From Paenibacillus tundrae (GTDB lineage: Bacteria > Bacillota > Bacilli > Paenibacillales > Paenibacillaceae), in NCBI RefSeq assembly GCF_030812775.1, contig NZ_JAUSTI010000023.1:1-64000 (forward strand): a stretch of DNA of 64,000 nt, given 5' to 3'. Position numbers and translations under genes: made by a program. The notes beneath the pieces were generated by a model that saw nothing but the letters and a program-made list of their open reading frames with translations, was not told the DNA's origin and searched no databases. Shown here in pieces: positions 1 to 8,779 of this stretch; position 1 is the stretch's first letter, and the number at the start of each line of letters is the position of its first letter.

Positions 1-57
1 AGCTTATGTTGTTTGCTTGCCGCACCGTGTTTCTCGTGTTTTCTTGGCCGGAATTAG

Positions 58-86
58 AATATACCATGTACAGATTTAGAACGCAA
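58..86 (-). promoter_or_regulatory. possible sigma-A promoter reading off the left edge
   Basis: On the minus strand a -10-like TATATT (58-63), preceded by TGG as an extended -10, lies 17 bases from a weak -35-like TTGCGT (81-86). It would drive a gene beyond the left edge. The -35 is poor, so this is tentative. Nothing else convincing is seen in bases 1-220. Confidence 0.3.
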
Positions 87-220
87 GCTTTTTTTATAGA
101 AAAGTTTAAAATAAGATGTAACCACACTAAACTTCCTCAACAAACACAGATATTATACTTCCCGCCCTATACTCAGGAATATACATCAATAGTTCTCCAA
201 AGTTAGCTCTATGAGTGATT

Positions 221-266
221 GAGGTTCGAAGATGTCATGTATAAGGTTAAACTCTTATCGAACCTC
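221..266. terminator. 9-bp inverted repeat after the membrane gene
   Basis: The arms GAGGTTCGA (221-229) and TCGAACCTC (258-266) are perfect complements around a 28-base loop that holds a small inner stem. It lies just past the stop of the 297-845 gene. There is no clear U-tract on either strand, so it may be a transcript-end hairpin rather than a classical intrinsic terminator. Confidence 0.35.
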
Positions 267-296
267 TCTATAGGTCTTTAAATCACACTAACAATG

Positions 297-845
297 TTAC
301 TTCATTTTCTCAAGGGGGATCTTTCGTGGCCATAACGTATAGCTGAAGCTAATAATAAAATCGATTCCTAATATCATTCCCCAAATTCTAATAAGGCCTG
401 TGAATGCTTCTGTCCGCTCTGCATCACCAATCCACAGAACCATGATATATAGAAACAAACAGCCAATACACCAAGCAGCTAGATGCCTGAACCATCCTTG
501 GATCTCACGATTGGCATGCTCCCTGCCATAGACCTTCTGACCTCGGGGATTATCCCCGCCTTTGAACCAATAGAGAAAGTACCGATCCGCCCAAGCAATC
601 ATGCGATGACCATAGACTATACTCACACCTATATAGATCGCCGCTATACCATGAATCGCACTCGCAGTTGCTCCACGTTGAAGATCCATGACCGTCGCCA
701 CCAATAACAATACATCCACAATAGGTGTTGCCATGAGAAGAGCAATTCCCGTTCTTTTCATCCCAAGTAGATATCGCACACTCAATCCCGCAGCCACAAA
801 CAACCAGAAGGCAATCTCACACCCTATAATAAAATAACCAATCAA
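297..845 (-). CDS. five-span integral membrane protein, function unknown
   Basis: A 182-residue hydrophobic protein with about five predicted membrane spans (roughly residues 3-28, 31-54, 65-83, 120-143 and 151-171). A charged loop of about 35 residues between spans 3 and 4 contains many Lys, Arg and Gly. I recognise no catalytic motif. The start is a TTG at 845 with AAAGGGG seven bases upstream. It is divergent from the TetR-type gene at 935, with under 90 bases between them, so it is a likely target of that regulator. That link rests on arrangement only. It could be a small transporter or a membrane-stress protein. Confidence 0.7.
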   Translation of the reverse strand: MIGYFIIGCEIAFWLFVAAGLSVRYLLGMKRTGIALLMATPIVDVLLLVATVMDLQRGATASAIHGIAAIYIGVSIVYGHRMIAWADRYFLYWFKGGDNPRGQKVYGREHANREIQGWFRHLAAWCIGCLFLYIMVLWIGDAERTEAFTGLIRIWGMILGIDFIISFSYTLWPRKIPLEKMK

Positions 846-881
846 ATTCTTACCCCTTTCTTTTTTAACACTTGTGTACTA

Positions 882-934
882 AAAACAATTTAACACGATT
901 GTATTATAATAAGCAACAATGATATAATTAGAAC
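882..934 (+). promoter_or_regulatory. tetR promoter with leaderless-type spacing; possible operator
   Basis: A perfect TATAAT (923-928) lies only six bases before the ATG at 935, so the expected transcription start falls on or next to the start codon, and no Shine-Dalgarno is present. A second TATAAT is at 905-910. The -35 is weak (TTGTAT, 899-904). The interrupted repeat ACAAT...ATTGT (886-903) sits in the divergent spacer and could be a TetR operator. The -10 boxes are seen; regulation is inferred. Confidence 0.45.
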
Positions 935-1537
935 ATGCCTAAAATAGTTGATCACGATAAACAACGCCTACTTGTTGCGGAAGCGGCATGGCGCGTCATA
1001 CGAAGGGATGGTATGGAGCACACCTCTGTTCGTAATATTGCAAAAGAAGCTAACCTATCTACAGGTTCAATGCGTCATTATTTCTCTACGCAATCCGATT
1101 TGCTCCTATATGCTATGAATCTGGTATCTGAACGAGTTAGGCAACGATATCATCAGATGCCACTCACAGGTTCTCCACTGGAGGATATGAAGAAGATATT
1201 ATTAGAACTCTTGCCTAATACAGACGAGAAGTTTGCAGAGATGGAGGTATGGTTCGCTTTTACTGTAAAATCCAAAACAGATCCGGCGCTCAAGTCGCTT
1301 GCGGATAAGGTCTATAACGAACTCCGGCGGATGGCTGCTTATGTTATCACTCATCTGATGGCGCATGGGTTAACAAGTCCCAACCTAAACGTAGAACTTG
1401 AGATCGAACGATTGTATGCACTAGTCGATGGATTAGCCATTCACGCCATCCTCAGACCTGAATCGATGAATGCGAAGGTTATGGATGACATCCTCACATT
1501 ACATCTTGCCTCTTTATGCGATTCACAGGAGTCGTGA
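935..1537 (+). CDS. TetR/AcrR-family transcriptional regulator
   Basis: A 200-residue protein with a typical TetR N-terminus. The helix-turn-helix covers residues 31-50, ending in the family-like SMRHYF motif, and the C-terminal all-helical part would bind a ligand and dimerise. The N-terminus MPKIVDHDKQ matches QacR/TetR-like repressors, which supports the ATG at 935 even though there is no ribosome-binding site. It is probably translated from a leaderless mRNA. It is divergent from the membrane protein at 297-845, which it may repress. Ligand unknown. Confidence 0.88.
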   Translation: MPKIVDHDKQRLLVAEAAWRVIRRDGMEHTSVRNIAKEANLSTGSMRHYFSTQSDLLLYAMNLVSERVRQRYHQMPLTGSPLEDMKKILLELLPNTDEKFAEMEVWFAFTVKSKTDPALKSLADKVYNELRRMAAYVITHLMAHGLTSPNLNVELEIERLYALVDGLAIHAILRPESMNAKVMDDILTLHLASLCDSQES

Positions 1538-1565
1538 CTATATACGTTATGCGATGTAAATTCCA

Positions 1566-1640
1566 AAAAAAACCGTCAGACATTGGTTAAATGCCCTGTT
1601 ATCTCTAACAACGGCTACACCACTTGTCTGACGGTTTCTT
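1566..1640. terminator. bidirectional terminator between tetR and ktrB
   Basis: A 12-bp perfect stem (1571-1582 with 1625-1636) closes a 42-base loop. A run of A precedes it (U-tract on the minus strand) and a T-rich stretch follows it. It lies between the convergent tetR and ktrB stops and can serve both. Confidence 0.75.
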
Positions 1641-1643
1641 TCC

Positions 1644-2981
1644 TTATCCGATAATGATCCGTCCTTCTGGATGACGATACAATGTCTTCTCTTTGCGCGG
1701 ACGAAGCGCATAAGCAATCGTTAACGGCCCAATACGGCCAACAAACATCGTAAATGTAATAATAATTTTGCCCCAATCGGTTAACTCATGAGTAACACCC
1801 ACCGAAAGTCCAACCGTTCCAATTGCCGAGGCAGCCTCAAACATAAGTGCGAGAAACGGCGCATCCTCTGTCGTCAATAACAGCATGACAACGACCATGA
1901 AGATGATTAAGGAAACCATAATAATGGTCAATGCCCGCATAAGCAGTTCCTTCGGAACACGTTGACGGAAGAACACAATATCTTTATTCCCACGAATCAT
2001 GGCATATACGGCGCCGATCATAATTAAAAATGTTGTCGTTTTGATTCCACCACCCGTCGATCCCGGTGAAGCCCCAATAAACATTAATAGAATGAAAAAG
2101 AACTGCGTCGCCTGTCTCATCTCCGTAATATCAATGGTACTCGTACCTGAAGAGCGGGTCGAAACCGATTGAAATATGGCCGCATATATCTTCTCACTCC
2201 AACTCAGCGGTGCCAACGTATGTCCATTGGTGAATTCAAAGATAAATAGGACAATCGCTCCGATCCCAATCAGTGCACCCGATACGGATAGCACCAGCTT
2301 AGATTGTAGCGACAAACGGCGGCGTTTGCGATATTCGAATAGATCATTCAAAACCACAAAGCCGAGGCCACCCGAGATGACAAGGATAGAGGCTGTTAGG
2401 TTGAACAACCAGTCGCCTCTGTAATACTGAAAGCTGTTACCGAATAGGTCGAACCCACCATTATTAAACAAGGAGACAGAATGAAACACTCCATAGTATG
2501 CAGCCTGCATAACAGGCATCTCTGTTGCCCAGCGTAACGCCAGTATAATTGCCGCTACTCCCTCGATGGTAAAAGAGAAAATCAGCACCTTACGGATGAT
2601 ACGTACAATACCCTCCATACTATCCGCGTTAATGGCCTCTTTGAGCAGTAACCTATCCCGAAGTGAGATTCGCTTACCCATAACCAACGCAAACAACGTG
2701 GCAATGGTCATAAATCCAAGTCCACCGAGTTGCATGAGCACCATGATAATAATCTGACCAAATAAATTGAAGGTTGTCCCAACATCTACAACAACCAGTC
2801 CGGTCACACATGCCGCAGAGGTAGCCGTAAACAGCGCATCAATAAATGCCAGGTGCTCGCCACTTTGATTAGAGATTGGAAGCATTAGCAAAATTGTACC
2901 GATGGAGATGATAAGTATAAAACCACCAACCAGAATCAACGGAGGGGATAGAAATTTAGGGAAGTGAAGCCTGAACTTCAT
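1644..2981 (-). CDS. ktrB: Ktr-type potassium uptake channel subunit
   Basis: A 445-residue integral membrane protein of the Trk/Ktr/HKT superfamily, with four M1-P-M2 repeats. The selectivity-filter loop is recognisable as SPGSTGGGIKT in the second half. It should form the K+-translocating dimer that works with a cytosolic RCK ring (KtrA or KtrC). No RCK gene is next to it. The ATG at 2981 is chosen because AGAGGTG lies six bases upstream and the length then equals B. subtilis KtrB; the open frame continues 33 codons further without a ribosome site. Ktr channels are a known c-di-AMP-regulated system, acting through the RCK partner. Confidence 0.9.
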   Translation of the reverse strand: MKFRLHFPKFLSPPLILVGGFILIISIGTILLMLPISNQSGEHLAFIDALFTATSAACVTGLVVVDVGTTFNLFGQIIIMVLMQLGGLGFMTIATLFALVMGKRISLRDRLLLKEAINADSMEGIVRIIRKVLIFSFTIEGVAAIILALRWATEMPVMQAAYYGVFHSVSLFNNGGFDLFGNSFQYYRGDWLFNLTASILVISGGLGFVVLNDLFEYRKRRRLSLQSKLVLSVSGALIGIGAIVLFIFEFTNGHTLAPLSWSEKIYAAIFQSVSTRSSGTSTIDITEMRQATQFFFILLMFIGASPGSTGGGIKTTTFLIMIGAVYAMIRGNKDIVFFRQRVPKELLMRALTIIMVSLIIFMVVVMLLLTTEDAPFLALMFEAASAIGTVGLSVGVTHELTDWGKIIITFTMFVGRIGPLTIAYALRPRKEKTLYRHPEGRIIIG

Positions 2982-3125
2982 GAAGGGCACCTCTTTTAAC
3001 AAAATACAAGCATGGTGAGCGGTAAAAGTCCTGGTAGAGCTAGCTTCATCTTCATATGAAGCCCAAGAAGAAATTATCATTCCATGATGTTTCCTTTGCT
3101 CTAACGATCCTTCTATGTAAACCTA

Positions 3126-3169
3126 AAGAGGAACTTGCCTCAGCTTAAACTGAACGGCAGGTTCCTCTT
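3126..3169 (-). terminator. terminator hairpin after lysS
   Basis: Fourteen-base arms (3126-3139 and 3156-3169) pair with one G-U, around a 16-base loop, just past the lysS stop. The downstream U-tract on the minus strand is short and interrupted, so it is moderate in strength. Confidence 0.6.
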
Positions 3170-3197
3170 CTATTATGAACGCATAGCACGTTCCTTA

Positions 3198-4709
3198 TTA
3201 ATCTTGTGTACGTGGACGCATATGAGGGAAGAGCAGTACATCCCGAATGGATGGTGAGTTTGTGAGCAACATGATCAATCGGTCAATCCCGATGCCCAGT
3301 CCACCTGTCGGTGGCATACCATATTCGAGCGCACGAATGAAGTCATCATCCATCTCATGTGCCTCATCATTCCCGTGTTCCTTCTCAAGCATCTGTGCTT
3401 CAAAACGCTGACGCTGATCAATTGGATCATTCAACTCAGTGAAGGCATTCGCATGCTCACGTCCAACGATGAATAACTCGAAGCGATCCGTGAAGCGTGG
3501 ATCTACATCGCTTTTCTTCGCCAGTGGTGAAATTTCAAGCGGGTGTCCCATAATGAAAGTTGGCTGAATCAACGTTTCTTCTACAAATTGCTCGAAGAAC
3601 GCATTCAGAATATGGCCAAATGTCATATGCTTCTCAACCGGAACGTTATGCTCCTTCGCCAAGCTGTGTGCTTCCTCATCCGTCATATGCACGGAGAAGT
3701 CTACACCAACGACTTCTTTAACCGCATCTACCATCGTAACCCGGCGCCATTCTGGCTTAAGATTCACTTCATGCTCTCCATACTGGATTACTTGCGTACC
3801 CAATACTTCCTGAGCAATATGTGCAACCAGATTCTCTGTCAAATGCATGATATCTTTGTAGTCAGCATATGCTTCATACAATTCAATCATCGTGAATTCT
3901 GGATTGTGACGTGTTGACATCCCTTCGTTCCGGTATACACGGCCGATCTCATAGACTTTCTCCAATCCGCCAACAATCAGGCGTTTCAAGTGAAGCTCAA
4001 TTGCGATCCGCATGTACAGTTCCATATCCAGCGCATTGTGATGCGTGATGAATGGACGTGCCGCTGCACCACCTGCGATCGTATGCAAGGTCGGTGTTTC
4101 CACTTCCAGGTATCCCAGAGAATCCAAATAACGACGCATAGACTGAATGATTTTGGAACGCAAAATAAACGTCTGTTGCACATCCGGGCTCATAATCAGG
4201 TCAACATAGCGCTGACGATAACGCAGCTCTACATCAGTAAGACCATGGAATTTGTCCGGTAGCGGATAGAGGGATTTGGAGAGCACTTCTAGATCTTTCA
4301 CTTTAACGGAAGTTTCGCCCGTTTTCGTTTTGAAGATCACACCACTAACTCCAACAATATCTCCTAGATCCAGCAGGCTGAATGCCGCGTATTTGTCCTC
4401 TGCCACGGTATCCTGACGAACATAGATCTGGATTCTGCCGCTCAGGTCCTGAATATGCGCAAAGCTTGCCTTACCCATTCCCCGCTTCGCCATAATCCGT
4501 CCGGCAATACTGACTTCGATCTGCTTCTCTTCCAGCTCTTCCTTAGTCAGTTCTTCATACTTCTTCAAAATAGAACCGGCTTCTTCGGTACGCACGTATT
4601 TTTGGCCAAAAGGATCAATTCCCAATTTGCGGAGCTCGTCCAATTTGTCGCGGCGAATTTGCAAAAGCTCGCTAAGTTCGGTTTCCTGATTCAAGACTTC
4701 ATCCGTCAT
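3198..4709 (-). CDS. lysS: lysyl-tRNA synthetase, class II
   Basis: A 503-residue class II enzyme that charges tRNA-Lys with lysine. The N-terminal OB-fold (about 60-145) recognises the anticodon. The catalytic core carries motif 2 (GRVYRNEGMSTRHNPEF, about 255-271) and motif 3 (GGLGIGIDRL, about 476-485). Length is close to B. subtilis LysS (499). The ATG at 4709 has an AAGGAG-type site upstream. It follows greA behind that gene's terminator and ends the conserved block; ktrB follows instead of the rRNA operon seen in B. subtilis. Confidence 0.97.
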   Translation of the reverse strand: MTDEVLNQETELSELLQIRRDKLDELRKLGIDPFGQKYVRTEEAGSILKKYEELTKEELEEKQIEVSIAGRIMAKRGMGKASFAHIQDLSGRIQIYVRQDTVAEDKYAAFSLLDLGDIVGVSGVIFKTKTGETSVKVKDLEVLSKSLYPLPDKFHGLTDVELRYRQRYVDLIMSPDVQQTFILRSKIIQSMRRYLDSLGYLEVETPTLHTIAGGAAARPFITHHNALDMELYMRIAIELHLKRLIVGGLEKVYEIGRVYRNEGMSTRHNPEFTMIELYEAYADYKDIMHLTENLVAHIAQEVLGTQVIQYGEHEVNLKPEWRRVTMVDAVKEVVGVDFSVHMTDEEAHSLAKEHNVPVEKHMTFGHILNAFFEQFVEETLIQPTFIMGHPLEISPLAKKSDVDPRFTDRFELFIVGREHANAFTELNDPIDQRQRFEAQMLEKEHGNDEAHEMDDDFIRALEYGMPPTGGLGIGIDRLIMLLTNSPSIRDVLLFPHMRPRTQD

Positions 4710-4772
4710 GATCTGTATTCATCTCCTTATTTACATTGCAGACATTCTCAGAGGTGTCACCCTCATATGATG

Positions 4773-4797
4773 AAAAAGCTTCCCTAAGGAAGCTTTT
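4773..4797 (-). terminator. intrinsic terminator after greA
   Basis: A perfect 10-bp stem (4774-4783 with 4788-4797) with a four-base loop, followed on the minus strand by a U run. It separates greA from lysS. Confidence 0.85.
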
Positions 4798-4829
4798 GTC
4801 TTTCGTGTCCTACTGCTTCATTGCTATGA

Positions 4830-5306
4830 TTACTTTTTAATATCTACAATTTTATATTGAATTACGCCAGCAGGTACACTCACATCAACAACTGTACCCT
4901 TTTTCTTGCCCAAAATGGCTTTACCCACAGGGCTTTCGTTCGAAATTTTGTTCTGAAGCGGATTAGATTCCGCCGTTCCTACAATAGTATATTCTGTGAT
5001 ATCACCGAACTCGAGATCTTCTACAGTAACGGTTGCACCGATACTTACAGCATCTGTGTCGATCTCGTCGCTGTTAATGATTCGAGCGTTACGCAGCAAT
5101 TTCTCCAATGTAATGATACGACCTTCAATAAAAGCCTGTTCATTCTTAGCATCTTCATATTCGGAGTTTTCACTGATATCTCCATAACCGATGGCTACTT
5201 TGATCCGTTCAGCCACTTCACGGCGCTTCACTGATTTTAGTGTTTCCAGTTCTTCTTCTAGCTTCTTGAGTCCTTCTGGTGTAAGGATAACTTCCTTATC
5301 GCTCAT
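4830..5306 (-). CDS. greA: transcription elongation factor GreA
   Basis: A 158-residue factor that enters the RNA polymerase secondary channel and stimulates cleavage of backtracked transcripts. It has the N-terminal coiled coil (about 1-75, with the family motif GDISENSEYEDAK around 43-55 at the hairpin tip) and a C-terminal FKBP-like half. The start at 5306 is chosen because AGGAGA lies about eight bases upstream and the length then fits the family; a longer frame to 5390 lacks support. A consensus promoter lies about 180 bases upstream. Confidence 0.95.
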   Translation of the reverse strand: MSDKEVILTPEGLKKLEEELETLKSVKRREVAERIKVAIGYGDISENSEYEDAKNEQAFIEGRIITLEKLLRNARIINSDEIDTDAVSIGATVTVEDLEFGDITEYTIVGTAESNPLQNKISNESPVGKAILGKKKGTVVDVSVPAGVIQYKIVDIKK

Positions 5307-5483
5307 CTCAACCGATTCTCCTGTCATGGGAATAATTTGATTGCATGGCAACGGAATCCATGCCGTTTGTTCACAGAGCTCCGCCCACATACATCTTAGA
5401 AACTATATGAAGTTCTCCGGAGAAACAGAACGTCCTCCTGATGCACTAACCTTATGACGCACATGGCGAATTTATACTGTGAA

Positions 5484-5512
5484 ATTATAGGGGAACGGTC
5501 TCGAAAAGTCAA
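5484..5512 (-). promoter_or_regulatory. sigma-A promoter for greA
   Basis: On the minus strand TTGACT (5507-5512), a 17-base spacer and TATAAT (5484-5489) make a near-consensus sigma-A promoter. The leader to the greA ATG would be about 170 bases. Confidence 0.75.
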
Positions 5513-5553
5513 TGTTACGCCCCTTATATCTGTAAACGTTTTACAATCCGAGT

Positions 5554-6573
5554 TTAGGATGCATTGCCTGCTGCAACGGGTTCCGTTTCTAGGTTACCCT
5601 CCAACTTCAGTCTACCTACAAAATCCTCCAAAATTTGCACCATCTCATCACGTTTGGTACCTTCCATAATGATATCTTTGATCCTAGCAGAACCCTTCAG
5701 TCCTTTCAGATACCAAGCTAGATGTTTACGCATCTCACGTACAGCAACCGTCTCATTCTTCAATGCGATCAGGCGATCCATATGCAGAATTGCAACACGA
5801 ATCTTCTCCTCACCATTCGGATCAGGGAGTAATTCGCCTGTGCTTAAGTATTGAATTGTACGGTATAACATCCATGGATTCCCCAAGGCAGCACGACCAA
5901 TCATCACGCCGTCACATCCCGTTTCATCTAACATACGGCGGGCATCCTCCGGTGAAGATACATCGCCGTTCCCAATTACCGGGATCGAGACAGCCTCTTT
6001 TACATCCTTAATGTGTGACCAATCTGCCGTACCTGTATAGAGCTGCTCCCGTGTTCTTCCGTGCACACTTACCGCTTGACCGCCAGCACGTTCAATCGCA
6101 AGTGCATTCTCAACCGCAAAGATATGTTCGCTATCCCAGCCGATCCTCATCTTAACCGTTACCGGCTTCTCAACAGTATCCACGACAGCGGAGACCATTT
6201 CGTAGATCTTATTTGGATCAAGCAACCATCTTGCACCTGCATCACATTTCGTCACTTTAGGTACAGGACAGCCCATGTTAATGTCGATAATGTCTGCATT
6301 CGTTTCTTTGTCTACGATTTTGGCTGCTTCGATAAGTGAATCGCGATCGCCTCCAAAGATTTGCAGGCTTAGTGGTTTCTCACGTTCATCAACAAACAGC
6401 ATCTCACGTGTACGCTGATTGCCATGCACGATGGCCTTACCACTCACCATCTCCGCACATACGAGGCCTGTTCCGAATTCCTTCGCGATCAAACGAAAAG
6501 CCGGATTACATACACCAGCCATCGGTGCAAGTACGACCTGGTTTTTCATTTCAATGCCACCAATTTTCAGCAT
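5554..6573 (-). CDS. dusB: tRNA-dihydrouridine synthase
   Basis: A 339-residue flavoenzyme that reduces uridines in tRNA D-loops using NADPH and FMN. It has the TIM-barrel opening QVVLAPMAGV, the catalytic-cysteine motif MGCPVPKVTKCDAG (near residue 100), and the FMN-phosphate motifs HGRTREQ and IGNGDV...GVMIGRAALGNPW. Start 6573 gives the family N-terminus MLKIGG with GGAG upstream at long spacing; a TTG at 6597 in the same frame overlaps that site. It sits where B. subtilis has yacF (dusB1), between the small HTH gene and greA/lysS. Confidence 0.94.
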   Translation of the reverse strand: MLKIGGIEMKNQVVLAPMAGVCNPAFRLIAKEFGTGLVCAEMVSGKAIVHGNQRTREMLFVDEREKPLSLQIFGGDRDSLIEAAKIVDKETNADIIDINMGCPVPKVTKCDAGARWLLDPNKIYEMVSAVVDTVEKPVTVKMRIGWDSEHIFAVENALAIERAGGQAVSVHGRTREQLYTGTADWSHIKDVKEAVSIPVIGNGDVSSPEDARRMLDETGCDGVMIGRAALGNPWMLYRTIQYLSTGELLPDPNGEEKIRVAILHMDRLIALKNETVAVREMRKHLAWYLKGLKGSARIKDIIMEGTKRDEMVQILEDFVGRLKLEGNLETEPVAAGNAS

Positions 6574-6781
6574 GTTAGTCGTTACACTCCTCATCAAACC
6601 GTAGGACTCTCACTTGAGTCCCCGTAATGTTCCAGTTATTTGTATTCAAGTTGTATTTCGTATTTCGTACACATGGTGTTTAATCATGATTAATCTATAC
6701 GAATCAACAGTGCTATATAAAATCAACGATTATTAAGATATTTTATATGGCTATGCCCTCAAGAGCACATGTCGTGATGAC

Positions 6782-6985
6782 TTACTCGCCTCTAATCTCC
6801 GATACACTAATCCCCAGCATCTCTGCAATCCGATTCAGCTCCTGTTCGGATACTTTGCGATTGCCACGTTCAATGGTTCCGAGCGTCGCCAGTGAGATGC
6901 GCGTCTTCGAAGCAAGCTCTTGTTGTGTCAAACCTTTCAGCTTCCGGAATGCCCGGATTCGATTGGCCAATTGCACGTTTTCCAA
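6782..6985 (-). CDS. small Xre-type helix-turn-helix protein (YazB-like)
   Basis: A 67-residue protein that is essentially one Cro/C1-type HTH domain (about residues 7-62, with the family pattern GLTQQELASKTRIS and GTIERGNRKVS). It starts at a TTG (6985), overlaps the end of folK by 49 bases and is therefore probably translationally coupled to it. It sits where B. subtilis has yazB, between folK and dusB. No target is known; folate or dus regulation is only a guess from position. Confidence 0.85.
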   Translation of the reverse strand: MENVQLANRIRAFRKLKGLTQQELASKTRISLATLGTIERGNRKVSEQELNRIAEMLGISVSEIRGE

Positions 6986-7485
6986 AGCTGTATTCCATCC
7001 TTTCCATCGAGAACAGACAACGATGCATGTACAAAGTCATACAAGCCCGAAGGCTCATTCTTCATGACAACGTCTGACAACGGAACTAACACAAATGCAC
7101 GTTCACCCATGCGCGGGTGAGGCAGTTGAAGTACTTCGGTCTCCCGCGTCTCTCCAGCGACCCAGAGCAAATCCAGATCAACGGTACGAGGACCCCAACG
7201 AATATCACGAACACGTCCAAGCCGGTTCTCAACATCTAATAATTCCGTGAGCAATTGCTCCGGTGTTAATTGTGTCGTTACAGCTATAGCCATATTTAGA
7301 AACGCAGGCTGATCTACATACCCGACAGGATCCGTCTCATAGAGCGCAGAACAGCGCAGTATAGATATATGCGGATGGGCATCCAGGAGCGTTAACGCTT
7401 CAAGCAATGTCTGCTCTCGGTCGCCCAAATTGGCCCCTAAAGCAATATAAGCCTCTGAAGAATCAGAGGTCGAATGTGCAATCAT
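6937..7485 (-). CDS. folK: hydroxymethyldihydropterin pyrophosphokinase (HPPK)
   Basis: A 182-residue enzyme transferring pyrophosphate from ATP to 6-hydroxymethyl-7,8-dihydropterin, the step before dihydropteroate synthase. Visible motifs are YIALGANLGDRE (substrate loop), YETDPVGYVDQPAFLN and the signature RWGPRTVDLDLL (about 96-107) with the Mg-binding aspartates. It is ten bases after folB. The C-terminal tail beyond about residue 160 is longer than usual and overlaps the HTH gene. Confidence 0.94.
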   Translation of the reverse strand: MIAHSTSDSSEAYIALGANLGDREQTLLEALTLLDAHPHISILRCSALYETDPVGYVDQPAFLNMAIAVTTQLTPEQLLTELLDVENRLGRVRDIRWGPRTVDLDLLWVAGETRETEVLQLPHPRMGERAFVLVPLSDVVMKNEPSGLYDFVHASLSVLDGKDGIQLWKTCNWPIESGHSGS

Positions 7486-7494
7486 GATCGGTTC

Positions 7495-7857
7495 TCACTT
7501 TCTTGTGCGGCGAAGCTCTACCGTTACGCCCCCAAAATGAATATCAAATGGTGGATGTGGCTTCGTCACTTTGACTGTCAATGCATTGATAATAGTATAA
7601 GTGTCTAGTAAAGAAGATGCAATATGCTCACCTAAAGCTTCAATTAACTGGAATGAAGTATTCTCGACAATATGCTTCACTAGTTCATGAATCTCTGCAT
7701 AATTAATTGTTTTGGTTAAGTCATCATTACGTCCAGCCTCACCCAAGTCCATATCAATATCCAGATCAATATAATAACGCTGTCCGAGCTTCCGCTCTTC
7801 CTCAAATACCCCGTGATATCCGTAATACTCCATCCGGTGTAGTACCATTCTATCCAT
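7495..7857 (-). CDS. folB: dihydroneopterin aldolase
   Basis: A 120-residue enzyme that converts 7,8-dihydroneopterin to 6-hydroxymethyldihydropterin and glycolaldehyde. The family N-terminus (GYHGVFEEERKLGQRYYIDL), the motif TINYAEIHELVK and the LIEALGEHIA segment with the active-site Glu are present; the conserved C-terminal Lys is in KVTKPHPP. It lies between folP and folK in the same operon. Confidence 0.94.
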   Translation of the reverse strand: MDRMVLHRMEYYGYHGVFEEERKLGQRYYIDLDIDMDLGEAGRNDDLTKTINYAEIHELVKHIVENTSFQLIEALGEHIASSLLDTYTIINALTVKVTKPHPPFDIHFGGVTVELRRTRK

Positions 7858-7915
7858 TATATGACCGCCTATCCTTATATAATAAAAAACACGCTCTCTT
7901 TGCTACACAGCCAAT

Positions 7916-8779
7916 TTAATTTCTTCGCAAACCAGGAGACGCATATAACATGGCATCACACATGTCTACCGTTCGACGAATTGATTTTACATCATGGACA
8001 CGTACCATCTGACAGCCTTGTGCAATGCCAAAAGCTACAGTTGCAGCTGTGCCCTCTACTGCATCATCGGCCTGAACCCCCAAGGTGTTCTGGATGAACC
8101 TCTTACGTGAGGTTGCCAGTAGAACAGGATAACCTAGCTCGTTCAGCATAGCTAATGAAGACATCAAGGTGAGATTCTCCTTCAAATCCTTTACGAAGCC
8201 GATTCCCGGATCAATGATAATCTGATCCTGATGTACACCTGCCTTCAGGGCAATCTGTACACTTTCCTCGATATCCTGCACAACATCCTGTAAATAATTA
8301 GAGTAGTCTCGTTCTTGTCGATTGTGCATCAACATCAGAGGGCAACCAAGTTCTGCCGCTGTTTGTGCCATAGCCGGGTCGGCTTTGGCTCCCCACACAT
8401 CATTGATGATATGTGCCCCAGCCAGAATAGCCTGCCGAGCTACATCCGCCTTGTAGGTATCCACCGATATTGGAATATGTGGGGCTTGCTGATGCAGTGC
8501 TTTAATTACCGGAATAATCCGGCTTAATTCCTCCTCGAAATTCACAACCTGTGAGCCTGGTCTCGTGGATTCTCCACCGATATCAATTAGATCAGCGCCG
8601 TCCTCTATCATCTGTATGGCATGAGCCACAGCTAGATCAACATGATTGTAACGCCCGCCATCGGAGAATGAATCAGGCGTGACGTTCAAGATGCCCATAA
8701 TTAATGTCCGGTCTCCAAGTTTTAATTCCGCTGGGCCAAAGGAATATGTTCGTTCATATATAACCGGCGTAAGTGTCAT
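7916..8779 (-). CDS. folP: dihydropteroate synthase
   Basis: A 287-residue TIM-barrel enzyme joining p-aminobenzoate to 6-hydroxymethyldihydropterin pyrophosphate; it is the sulfonamide target. Both signatures are present: MGILNVTPDSFSDGGRY (about 29-45) and DIGGESTRPGS (about 66-76), plus the SRKRF motif near residue 230. It overlaps pabC by four bases (ATGA), indicating coupling of the pABA-making and pABA-using steps. Confidence 0.96.
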   Translation of the reverse strand: MTLTPVIYERTYSFGPAELKLGDRTLIMGILNVTPDSFSDGGRYNHVDLAVAHAIQMIEDGADLIDIGGESTRPGSQVVNFEEELSRIIPVIKALHQQAPHIPISVDTYKADVARQAILAGAHIINDVWGAKADPAMAQTAAELGCPLMLMHNRQERDYSNYLQDVVQDIEESVQIALKAGVHQDQIIIDPGIGFVKDLKENLTLMSSLAMLNELGYPVLLATSRKRFIQNTLGVQADDAVEGTAATVAFGIAQGCQMVRVHDVKSIRRTVDMCDAMLYASPGLRRN

